The notes under the pieces: generated by a model
Told to the model about the DNA's origin: nothing
Seen by the model: only the letters and a program-made list of their open reading frames with translations
Databases searched by the model: none
Origin: a bacterium
GTDB lineage: Bacteria; Vulcanimicrobiota; Xenobia; RGZZ01
Reading direction: 5' to 3'
Assembly: GCA_021782195.1 (NCBI GenBank)
Contig: JAJXVI010000031.1
Coordinates: forward strand, 1-10,907
DNA: 10,907 nucleotides
Position numbers and translations under genes: made by a program
Shown: positions 1-6,208 of the stretch, piece by piece
How positions within the stretch are numbered: position 1 is the stretch's first letter
Layout: each line of letters starts with the position of its first letter

Positions 1-57
1 TCCATATCTCTCGGCTGAGGCCCGCGTGCTCCCTTGCGCCTGAGGCAGGAGGCCAGT

Positions 58-138
58 GTGCACGAGCGAAATTCGCCGAGGCTCACCGAGTCGACGTTTT
101 TCTCCCGAACGAAAGAGGCCTTGCATGGAACACACTGA
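58..138 (+). CDS. Possible 26-codon leader peptide overlapping the GH13-like start
   Basis: A short reading frame starts at GTG 58, five bases after a perfect AGGAGG (47-52), and ends with TGA at 136-138, 14 bases inside the next gene. The peptide (beginning VHERNSPRL) has no recognisable domain or membrane segment. The overlap would allow translational coupling to the ATG at 125. It may equally be chance, with AGGAGG serving the GTG at 56 or nothing. The 55 bases before it hold no identifiable feature; a frame open from the window edge ends at TGA 41-43 and could be the tail of an upstream gene. Confidence 0.2.
   Translation: MHERNSPRLTESTFFSRTKEALHGTH
111..118 (+). promoter_or_regulatory. 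Ribosome binding site deciding the ATG at 125
   Basis: GAAAGAGG ends six bases before the ATG at 125, an ideal spacing. A second and stronger Shine-Dalgarno, AGGAGG at 47-52, lies upstream. It is only three bases from the in-frame GTG at 56 but five from an out-of-frame GTG at 58. This supports 125 as the start of the amylase-like gene and leaves the upstream site unexplained. Confidence 0.55.
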
Positions 139-2164
139 CCCGAGCGCCCTCCAGGGCGTCGCGGACGAACTGCGCGCACGCCTGTCCCAGGGTGATGCGA
201 TGACCTATCACGTGCCGGCCGCCTGGGTCGTGCCTGGCGGGGAACCGGACGGGACCGCAAGCCGCGCCGTCAATCCCTACGCCTTCTACCTCCAGCACGT
301 GGAGGCGATTCTCGGGGCCCCGTCCGCACAGGCCGTGCCTGACGCCCCACCCGCGCGGTTGCCCGGAGACTGGGTTCGCGACGCCGTCATCTACAACGTG
401 TTCGTGCGTCTGACCACCGCCTACGACCATGACGCCGATGGGGTGCTTGGGACCCCATCGGCTCCGACTCCGCAGGGTCGCACGCGCAATGCGCAGGGCG
501 TGCGCGAGAGCGGTACGTTTCTCAAGTGCATCGCCCTTCTCGGGCACGCGCGCGCCCTGGGCGCCACCGCCATCCACCTGCTGCCCGTTACCGCGGTCGG
601 CGCGTTTGGAAACAAGGGCGCGCTTGGCTCACCGTACGCCATCCGCAACCCGTACGCGCTGGAACCGACGCTCGCCGATCCGCTCCTGGACGCGGACGTG
701 GCCACCCAGTTTCGCGCGTTTGTGGAAGCATGCCACCGACTGGGGATGCGGGTCATCACCGAGTTTGTCTTTCGCACCGCCTCGCGCGACGGCGACTGGG
801 TGGCCGAGCATCCCGAGTGGTTCTACTGGATCCGGAGGACCGTGGAAGACCGCCCGGCCGGCGCGGCACCGGACGATCCCCGCTACTATGGCCTTCCGCC
901 GTTTGGTGCGGAAGACCTGAGCCTGATGAAGGAGATGGTGGCTCGCGGCGATTTCAGCAAACTGCCTCCTCCGCCCGCCTGGTATCGCGAACTGTTCACC
1001 GTGCCACCCGCGCACGTGGAGAAGGAAGGTGACGGCCGCTGGGGCGGTACCGTTGCTGACGGAACGCGGGTGCACGTGCCGAGCGCTTTCGCCGACTGGC
1101 CGCCCGACGATTTTCAACCCCCGTGGACCGATGTCACCTACCTGCGCGTCTACGACGATCCCCCGCAGGGCCCGTCCTTCAACTACATTGCCTACAACAC
1201 GATTCGCATGTATGACGAGCGCCTGGCCCGCCCGGAGCACGCAAACCAGCCGCTGTGGGAAGCCATCCGCGGTATCCTGCCGTACTTTCAGCGATCCTTC
1301 GCGATTGACGGCTGCATGGTCGACATGGGGCACGCGCTTCCTCACGACCTGATGGACGGCATCGTGACCGAGGCCCGCGCCCATCATCCGGATTTTGCCC
1401 TGCTCTCGGAGAACTTCACGATTGACGACGCAAGTCGCCGCACCGGCTACAACGCCGTGCTGGGCTACCAGTTTCGCGCGGTGGAAAGCGCCGGCGAGAT
1501 GCGTCGCCTTATCGAGCGGTGCTGTCTCGAAGGGTTGCCGTTGCCCGCGTTTGGCACCGCAGAGACGCACAACACGCCGCGCGTTGCAATGCGGGATCGT
1601 GGCGCGGCGTTCTGTCGCGCAGTGTGGCTTGTGAACTGCCTGCTTCCCGACACCATCCCGTTCATCCACGCAGGTTTCGAACTTGCCGCCTCGTCTCCCG
1701 TGAATCTCGGCCTCGCCTTCACGCCGGACGAGCTGGCCGGTCTTTCCGACGTGCCGCTGGGCCTGTTCGACCTCACCGCGCTTCCCTGGGATGGCGACGC
1801 CGCGCTCGCACGCGATTTCGGTCGCATCGCGGCGTTGCGTTCCCAGAACGATGTGCTCGTTTCGGGGCACGGCCCCGCTTCGTTCGCCTGGCTTGACAGC
1901 AACGACGCGGACCTGGTGGCCTTTCGTCGCACGCATCCGTGTACGCAAGAGACGCTCTACGTCGTGGCCGACTGGCGTTGTCGGGGTCCGCGGGTGGTGA
2001 CCCTGCGCGGCTTCGCTTCGGCCGTGGAGGACGTGCTGAGCGGGCGCGTCTTCGAGCCCGAAGAGGGCGTCCTCTCCCTGTTGCTTGACAGTGGTGAAGG
2101 GCTGTTGCTTCGTCCGGGGAGCAGCGCATCGTCCGGTGTTTTCCCCCGCCTCGGACAGGCGTGA
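125..2164 (+). CDS. GH13 alpha-amylase-fold protein, GlgE (maltosyltransferase)-like
   Basis: A 679-residue protein of the alpha-amylase (GH13) clan. Seen: a barrel entry at about residues 83-96 (DAVIYNVFVRLT), an NKGALGSPYAIRNPY block near 163-177, and HPEWF at 229-233, which resembles the DHPWVxEHPEWF stretch of GlgE. The likely nucleophile is Asp400 in GCMVDMGHALP, and the likely acid/base is Glu429 in LLSENFT. A region-IV-like THNTPR lies at 481-486. A B-domain insertion falls at about 234-375 and a beta-rich C-terminal domain at about 590-670. GH13 enzymes cleave or transfer alpha-glucans, and GlgE extends glucan with maltose-1-phosphate. The usual region-II Arg is Met398, and the third acid of GlgE (NTPD) is Arg486 here, so activity is uncertain. 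No signal peptide is seen, which suggests a cytoplasmic protein. The ATG at 125 is preferred: AGAGG at 114-118 sits six bases before it. A GTG at 56 in the same frame would add 23 Arg-rich residues. The fold assignment is good; the exact reaction is unknown. Confidence 0.85.
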   Translation: MEHTDPSALQGVADELRARLSQGDAMTYHVPAAWVVPGGEPDGTASRAVNPYAFYLQHVEAILGAPSAQAVPDAPPARLPGDWVRDAVIYNVFVRLTTAYDHDADGVLGTPSAPTPQGRTRNAQGVRESGTFLKCIALLGHARALGATAIHLLPVTAVGAFGNKGALGSPYAIRNPYALEPTLADPLLDADVATQFRAFVEACHRLGMRVITEFVFRTASRDGDWVAEHPEWFYWIRRTVEDRPAGAAPDDPRYYGLPPFGAEDLSLMKEMVARGDFSKLPPPPAWYRELFTVPPAHVEKEGDGRWGGTVADGTRVHVPSAFADWPPDDFQPPWTDVTYLRVYDDPPQGPSFNYIAYNTIRMYDERLARPEHANQPLWEAIRGILPYFQRSFAIDGCMVDMGHALPHDLMDGIVTEARAHHPDFALLSENFTIDDASRRTGYNAVLGYQFRAVESAGEMRRLIERCCLEGLPLPAFGTAETHNTPRVAMRDRGAAFCRAVWLVNCLLPDTIPFIHAGFELAASSPVNLGLAFTPDELAGLSDVPLGLFDLTALPWDGDAALARDFGRIAALRSQNDVLVSGHGPASFAWLDSNDADLVAFRRTHPCTQETLYVVADWRCRGPRVVTLRGFASAVEDVLSGRVFEPEEGVLSLLLDSGEGLLLRPGSSASSGVFPRLGQA

Positions 2165-2167
2165 CGG

Positions 2168-2200
2168 TACGCACGGGAACACACTTTTTTTGAGTGCGTA
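2168..2200. other. Inverted repeat with a T7 run in its loop
   Basis: TACGCAC (2168-2174) and GTGCGTA (2194-2200) are perfect 7-base arms around a 19-base loop that contains seven T residues (2185-2191). It begins four bases after the GH13-like stop codon and lies in the 120-base spacer before the ferredoxin. With the T-run inside the loop it is not a standard intrinsic terminator. A weak CGTG/CACG hairpin (2160-2163 / 2172-2175) precedes the same T-run. It may be a terminator, a leader structure or an operator; nothing decides between these. Confidence 0.3.
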
Positions 2201-2269
2201 TCTCGTGCCTGCGGGCGCAGGGAATTTCAATGCTTGCGTGGAATCACCGCGGGCCAACAGCGTTTGCAT

Positions 2270-2274
2270 GGAGG
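2270..2274 (+). promoter_or_regulatory. Ribosome binding site of the ferredoxin gene
   Basis: GGAGG ends ten bases before the ATG at 2285. It supports that start over the open frame reaching back to 2234, which would add 17 residues not seen in this ferredoxin family. Confidence 0.7.
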
Positions 2275-2284
2275 TCCTCGTAAA

Positions 2285-2545
2285 ATGGCCCATATCATTG
2301 CAGAGCCGTGTGTCAACACCAAGGACACGGCCTGCGTAGAAGTTTGCCCGGTCGAGTGCATCCACCCGATGAAAGACGAGCCGGGGTTTGCCGAAGCCGA
2401 TCAGCTCTATATCGATCCCGATGAGTGCATCGACTGTGGTGCCTGCGTGTCGGAATGCCCGGTCGAGGCCATCTTCGCCGAAGAAGATCTGCCCGAGAAA
2501 TGGGCTTCATTCAAGGCAGTCAACGCGGCCTACTTCAAGAAGTAG
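2285..2545 (+). CDS. fdxA: Seven-iron ferredoxin (3Fe-4S and 4Fe-4S), FdxA type
   Basis: An 86-residue soluble electron carrier. The N-terminus MAHIIAEPC and the pattern C9-x7-C17-x3-C21-P-x2-C25, followed by C48-x2-C51-x2-C54-x3-C58-P, match 7Fe ferredoxins of the Azotobacter FdI / mycobacterial FdxA kind. By that family, C9, C17 and C58 would hold the 3Fe-4S cluster, C21, C48, C51 and C54 the 4Fe-4S cluster, and C25 would be free. The tail LPEKWxSFKxxNAxYF is also typical. The length is slightly below the 105-110 residues common in Azotobacter-type members and close to the short FdxA forms. Its redox partner is not in this window; such ferredoxins often serve cytochromes P450, oxidoreductases or anaerobic metabolism. 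It is probably transcribed alone or with the GH13-like gene upstream (120-base gap). Its last 11 bases overlap the end of the kinase gene on the other strand. Confidence 0.95.
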   Translation: MAHIIAEPCVNTKDTACVEVCPVECIHPMKDEPGFAEADQLYIDPDECIDCGACVSECPVEAIFAEEDLPEKWASFKAVNAAYFKK

Positions 2546-3998
2546 GGTGCTCGCCGACCAGTAGCACGAACAGGTCGTTCGTGTTGGTGCCGGTGCGCTC
2601 GCTTTCGAGCAGGTCGTTGATCTGATCGAAGAAGCTGAACGCATCGTTGTTTTCCAGAAACGCGCGCGCGTCAAGGCCCATGGCCCTGGCGCGCGCGCTT
2701 GTATCTCCGTCGGCAAAGGCCCCTGACGCGTCGACGTCGCCATCGCGCCCGTCGCTGGCCGCGCACAGCGCCAGCACTTCCTTCAAGCCTTCCGCAGCCA
2801 CGGCAAACGCGAGCGCGGCTTCCTGGTTGCGTCCTCCGCGCCCGGTCCCTCGCACCGTCACGGTGGTCTCCCCGCTGCCGATAAAGGCGCGCGATCGAGG
2901 TCCGGGTGCGACCGTCCGCGTCCTCTCGCCAGGAAGGGGCGCGTACGCCGCTCGCGCACCGCACCCCTCCGGCTCGCGCGTTCGCCGCGCGAGCTCGGCA
3001 AGCACCTCGCCCGCTTTCCGGGCCTCGCCGGTGATGGCCTCTTCCAGGAGCGTCGTTTCGTAGCCGAGTTCACGCGCGGCTGCCGCGGCGGCACGGGCCA
3101 TCTGGCGATGATCGCCGATCACGAGGTGTGGAACGGTCGTGCGTCCCCCGCCTTTGGCCACATCTTCCCCCGCTTTCGCTTCGCACGCGTGGACGCGTTG
3201 CTCGAGACGTGCGCGGATCGTGGGGGGTGTGCGATCCCAAAGCGCGCGCGCAACCAGTACTCCGTGCGCGTTGCGCGCGAGACCGGGGGGCGCGGGCACG
3301 AACGGTGCCGACCCGATTGTCTCGAGGGAGTTTCCGATGACGTCGGAAAGAACCAGCACCTCAGCGTGCACGCCTCGAGGGAGGAGTCTCCCGAGACCGC
3401 CTCCCTTGATGCACGAGATGGCGCGCCGAACCGTGTTGACTTCCTCGATGGGGGCTCCGCTTCGCAACAGGAGTTCGTTGAGGTTTACGAGATCGCAAAG
3501 CGACACCCCGGACGGGAGGGCTTCGAGCATGGCAGACGCTCCCCCGCTCAGCACGAACAGAATCAGGTCGCCGGCTTGCGTGGCGGTGAGGAGAGAGACC
3601 AACGCGCGCGTGGCCGACAGGGTGCGCGCATCGGGGACGGGATGCGCCGCTTCGAGCACACGCACGGTTCGCGGGCGGGCGCCATACCCTGTCCGCGTGA
3701 TGCAGAGTCCGTCGGAAATCGCGTCACCGAGCACATCTTCCAGGCCGATCGCCATCGGCACCGAGGCCTTGCCGGCCCCGAGGACGATCACGCGTCGGAA
3801 CGCTTGCAGGTCGATCTGGCGACCGCCAAGGTCGAGCCGCTTCCCTTCAATGTGTACGGCGTTTCGCACGCAGGTCCGGCCGTCAACGGCCCGGAGCGCG
3901 GCCTGGTGGATGAGCCGGGCGTGCGCGCGGAGCGTGCACAGGGCACCCGGATGCGCACGACGCGGGCCCGGATGCGCGGGCATGTCAGGAGCGGTCAT
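2535..3998 (-). CDS. Glycerate 2-kinase (DUF4147 plus MOFRL domains)
   Basis: A 487-residue cytoplasmic kinase of the GckA/TtuD family. It phosphorylates D-glycerate to 2-phosphoglycerate with ATP and feeds lower glycolysis from serine, glyoxylate, tartrate or sugar-acid breakdown. The DUF4147 domain (about 25-320) shows VLGAGKAS at 72-79, HPVPD at 119-123, LSGGASAM at 150-157, the invariant Lys198 in KGGGLGR, and SDVIGNSLETIGSAP at 218-232. The MOFRL domain (about 370-482) shows SGETTVTVRG, GRGGRNQEAAL, ASDGRDGDVDASGA at 414-427, and TGTNTNDL at 469-476. The motifs are intact, so it should be active. It is slightly longer than the usual 420-460 residues because of a basic N-terminus and a Gly/Arg-rich linker at about 340-368. 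The ATG at 3998 is chosen because homology begins soon after it; the frame is open back to 4262 without family sequence. No Shine-Dalgarno precedes it, consistent with a leaderless message. It is divergent from the membrane protein gene. Confidence 0.93.
   Translation of the reverse strand: MTAPDMPAHPGPRRAHPGALCTLRAHARLIHQAALRAVDGRTCVRNAVHIEGKRLDLGGRQIDLQAFRRVIVLGAGKASVPMAIGLEDVLGDAISDGLCITRTGYGARPRTVRVLEAAHPVPDARTLSATRALVSLLTATQAGDLILFVLSGGASAMLEALPSGVSLCDLVNLNELLLRSGAPIEEVNTVRRAISCIKGGGLGRLLPRGVHAEVLVLSDVIGNSLETIGSAPFVPAPPGLARNAHGVLVARALWDRTPPTIRARLEQRVHACEAKAGEDVAKGGGRTTVPHLVIGDHRQMARAAAAAARELGYETTLLEEAITGEARKAGEVLAELARRTREPEGCGARAAYAPLPGERTRTVAPGPRSRAFIGSGETTVTVRGTGRGGRNQEAALAFAVAAEGLKEVLALCAASDGRDGDVDASGAFADGDTSARARAMGLDARAFLENNDAFSFFDQINDLLESERTGTNTNDLFVLLVGEHPTS
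2563..2585. terminator. Possible hairpin after the ferredoxin, inside the kinase 3' end
   Basis: CACGAAC (2565-2571), loop AGGTC, GTTCGTG (2577-2583) form a perfect 7-base stem that can extend by a G-T and an A-T pair. It starts 17 bases after the ferredoxin stop. No T-run follows, so intrinsic termination is doubtful. The bases also encode the conserved TGTNTNDL of the kinase, which may be the whole reason for the symmetry. Confidence 0.25.
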
Positions 3999-4004
3999 GA
4001 TGAC

Positions 4005-4034
4005 ATGATAGTGGCGCGTGCATGGCCCGCGCAA
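4005..4034 (-). promoter_or_regulatory. Candidate leaderless promoter of the glycerate kinase
   Basis: On the minus strand TATCAT (4010-4005) matches five of six bases of the sigma-70 -10 box. It lies 18 bases after TTGCGC (4034-4029), a weak -35 matching TTG only. Transcription six to seven bases after the -10 would begin at or next to the A of the ATG at 3998. Together with the missing Shine-Dalgarno this suggests a leaderless transcript. Confidence 0.4.
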
Positions 4035-4071
4035 GTGCGAGCCTGACCTGGCGCTCCATGCAGGCACGCGC
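4014..4071. repeat. Bulged inverted repeat in the divergent promoter region
   Basis: The left arm GCGCGTGCATGG (4014-4025) pairs fully with the right arm CCATGCAGGCACGCGC (4056-4071), apart from four extra bases in the right arm; the loop is 30 bases. It surrounds the proposed -35 box of the kinase and lies 190 bases before the membrane protein start. It may be a regulator site or a cruciform; no known operator is recognised. The remainder of 4072-4249 shows no convincing promoter for the plus-strand gene. Confidence 0.35.
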
Positions 4072-4249
4072 GATTCGATGCGCGAAGGGACAGACGAGGG
4101 CCGAGCGGACCGCGCGTGGGGAGCTTCGTGCGCAGTATCGCCGACCTCTGACAGGGAAGGTGCACCTGCATTCAGGGGGGTAGCATCAGAGAAGCCTCGA
4201 GAAACCGTGGGCGTGTTGCGCGGAAAAACTGCCGGCGGCGAGGTGGAGC

Positions 4250-4254
4250 GGAGG
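4250..4254 (+). promoter_or_regulatory. Ribosome binding site of the membrane protein gene
   Basis: GGAGG ends six bases before the ATG at 4261. It fixes this start over the open frame reaching back to 4018, whose extra 81 residues are hydrophilic and look like read-through of the intergenic region. Confidence 0.7.
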
Positions 4255-4260
4255 TGTCCC

Positions 4261-6117
4261 ATGGATCCGGATCATGTGAAGCAGGTCGTCTGGGAACTCT
4301 GCGCCGGGGCCGGCGTGCTCGCCTTGCTTGCGCTGCTGGCTGCCGCGTTCGGGCGGCGCCGTCGCGCGCCGGGCGCCGTGGCGAGCGGTGGAGTGGCCCT
4401 GACTCTATCGCTCCTGGTGGCGATTGCTGCCCTCGGCGTGGCGTCCGGGCTTGCGCCGGGGACGGGTCAGAGAGGATGCGCGCTGGCGCTTGCCCTGGGC
4501 TTTCTGGTCGCGCCACTGGGCGCGTTTGCCGGCGGACTCTGCAGCGACCCCGGCGACCGCCCCGAAGTTCCCCCCCCTCCGGCCTGGAGTCTGCTCCCAG
4601 GCCTGGTTGTGACAGGAACCGCACTGTGCGCCATGGGCTGGCTGGAAGGCCACTACGGCATCAGATGCCGCCACCAGCTTGATTTCTGGAACCTGGGTGT
4701 TGCCTCGGGCCTTGTACTCTGCGTACTGGTATTGCGCGCGGGGAATGCCTGGGGCGCGGCGGAGGCACTGTGTGGAAGCCTTTCCGGCGCATCGCTGCTC
4801 GTCTTGACGCTCGGGTGGTCGGTCGAGATCGCGGTTGCACACTTTTCCGAAGCGCCCACGGCCCCGTGGTTCGTGATGTTCTGTGGCGTGGCCATCCTTG
4901 CGGGCTGGACGATGGCGCTCGTGGTCTCGGCAATGACCACGGGTGGAAACGGAAACCTGACCGCGACCCTTGTCAGCGCGGTCGTGATGGCCGTGGCCGT
5001 GGGGGGAGTTGCGTCGTCGGTGAGCGTCAACATCGTTCACGAATACAACATCGTGCCGGCCATGAGCGCCGGATTTGTCGCCGCCCTGCTGCTGCTCTCG
5101 TTTACCGTGGGTGAGCGCGGCGCGTTTCCCGACAACGTCACGGCAGTGACCGCAATGCTCGTACTGACCGGACTCGCGTGGGTTGGCTTCAAGCTCATGG
5201 CCGGCCTGGGCGTTGCGGTGGTCGCCGTGGGTTTTCTGGCGGTCTGGCCTGCCGCGACGGCACTCGGGGTTGCCGCGCCTTCGCGTCTCGGAATGCCCGT
5301 GGCGCAGCGGTTCATCACTCTGGCGGGTTCCTTTCTGGCGCTGCTGACGGCATTCAAGGTGTTTGCGCATGTCACCGATCTGAGGTCGGTGGGAATCGAC
5401 CTCACCGATGGCAACACGCTGGCAGCGATGATCGTGGCCCTGGGATTCCCCATCGTGCTCGAGTCGCTGTTCGGGCGATGTCCGCTCTGTTGCGTGGAAA
5501 ACCGGGACGGTGCGCCCTCGGGCAGCGCGAACGACGCGAGCCCCGCGATCCGGACCCGTGGCGCCGTGGCGATTTTCTTTCGCGCTTTTGCGCGGCTCGT
5601 GATCGTCTTCGGTGCCGCGTTCATCGCTGTGGTGTGCCTCGCGCTGTTTGCAGGCACGGGTGGCGTTGCCAGCCTGGTTCTGGGCGCGGCGGTGTGGGGA
5701 ATGCTGAGCGCGTCGAGCGTTGCGTCGACCGGCGAGGAAGGTGGCCTGCTGAGCTTTCGCGGGATGCCGGCCGCGCTTCTGATGGCGTGTGTTGCGCTCG
5801 TCGCGACCCCGTGGAAGGACGCGCTCATCGACGTCACGCGCGCCCAGAAGCTGCACGTGATATTCGGCCTGGGTGGCGTGGCCGTGCTGGGGACGCTCCT
5901 GGCGAGCCTGCGGATCCGCCACGCGCAGGATGCGGGCCTTCCCTCGTGTTCGACGGCGACATCTCCGGTTTCAGCCGCAGCGGCGTCTTCCGCGGGGGTT
6001 TCGCCAGCCTGTCTCGCGGACGCGCTGCGCATCCCCGCGCCTCCGGTGCCGCTTCCCCCGTCGCCTTCCAGGCAGGACGCGTCCGTGCCGCCTGACCCTC
6101 CGCCTCCTCCTGTGTGA
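4261..6117 (+). CDS. Multi-pass inner membrane protein of unknown function, proline-rich tail
   Basis: A 618-residue protein I do not recognise. Hydrophobic stretches suggest about 14-17 membrane segments, the first at 13-31, then near 41-62, 72-92, 109-126, 143-160, 201-224, 233-254, 264-281, 295-335, 352-366, 385-405, 438-484, 502-517 and 532-550. A basic RRRR at 32-35 follows the first segment, suggesting this loop faces the cytoplasm. A cysteine cluster CPLCC (407-411) opens a hydrophilic loop at about 406-435. After the last segment come a low-complexity Ala/Ser linker and a Pro-rich tail ending PPDPPPPPV. The length and segment number resemble transporters, flippases or polymer-export proteins, but no family motif is visible. 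It stands alone on its strand, divergent from the kinase and convergent with the methyltransferase-like gene. Strong codon bias and a good ribosome site support a real gene. Confidence 0.8.
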   Translation: MDPDHVKQVVWELCAGAGVLALLALLAAAFGRRRRAPGAVASGGVALTLSLLVAIAALGVASGLAPGTGQRGCALALALGFLVAPLGAFAGGLCSDPGDRPEVPPPPAWSLLPGLVVTGTALCAMGWLEGHYGIRCRHQLDFWNLGVASGLVLCVLVLRAGNAWGAAEALCGSLSGASLLVLTLGWSVEIAVAHFSEAPTAPWFVMFCGVAILAGWTMALVVSAMTTGGNGNLTATLVSAVVMAVAVGGVASSVSVNIVHEYNIVPAMSAGFVAALLLLSFTVGERGAFPDNVTAVTAMLVLTGLAWVGFKLMAGLGVAVVAVGFLAVWPAATALGVAAPSRLGMPVAQRFITLAGSFLALLTAFKVFAHVTDLRSVGIDLTDGNTLAAMIVALGFPIVLESLFGRCPLCCVENRDGAPSGSANDASPAIRTRGAVAIFFRAFARLVIVFGAAFIAVVCLALFAGTGGVASLVLGAAVWGMLSASSVASTGEEGGLLSFRGMPAALLMACVALVATPWKDALIDVTRAQKLHVIFGLGGVAVLGTLLASLRIRHAQDAGLPSCSTATSPVSAAAASSAGVSPACLADALRIPAPPVPLPPSPSRQDASVPPDPPPPPV

Positions 6118-6151
6118 CCCTCACGGGTCGGGTTGGTCGGTGTGCCCCGGT

Positions 6152-6163
6152 GTCGGCGCCGAC
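6152..6163. terminator. GC-rich palindrome in the convergent spacer
   Basis: GTCGGCGCCGAC is a perfect 12-base palindrome in the 91 bases between two converging genes. A longer alternative stem pairs 6135-6143 with 6156-6164. Neither has a T-run on either side, so a role in bidirectional termination is possible but weakly supported. Confidence 0.25.
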
Positions 6164-6208
6164 CGTCGCCGTTGTCGCCTCACCGTCGTGCGATCCGGAC
6201 TCCTGCGC

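Noticed and set aside
629..2365. Open frame of 578 codons on the minus strand
   Set aside because: It is antisense to the GH13-like gene, runs into the ferredoxin, and has no recognisable motif.
3108..4046. Plus-strand frames of 312 and 289 codons
   Set aside because: They are mirror frames of the glycerate kinase, with composition typical of antisense translation.
4405..5922. Minus-strand frame of 505 codons
   Set aside because: Antisense to the membrane protein; His/Arg/Gln-rich, without hydrophobic or domain structure.
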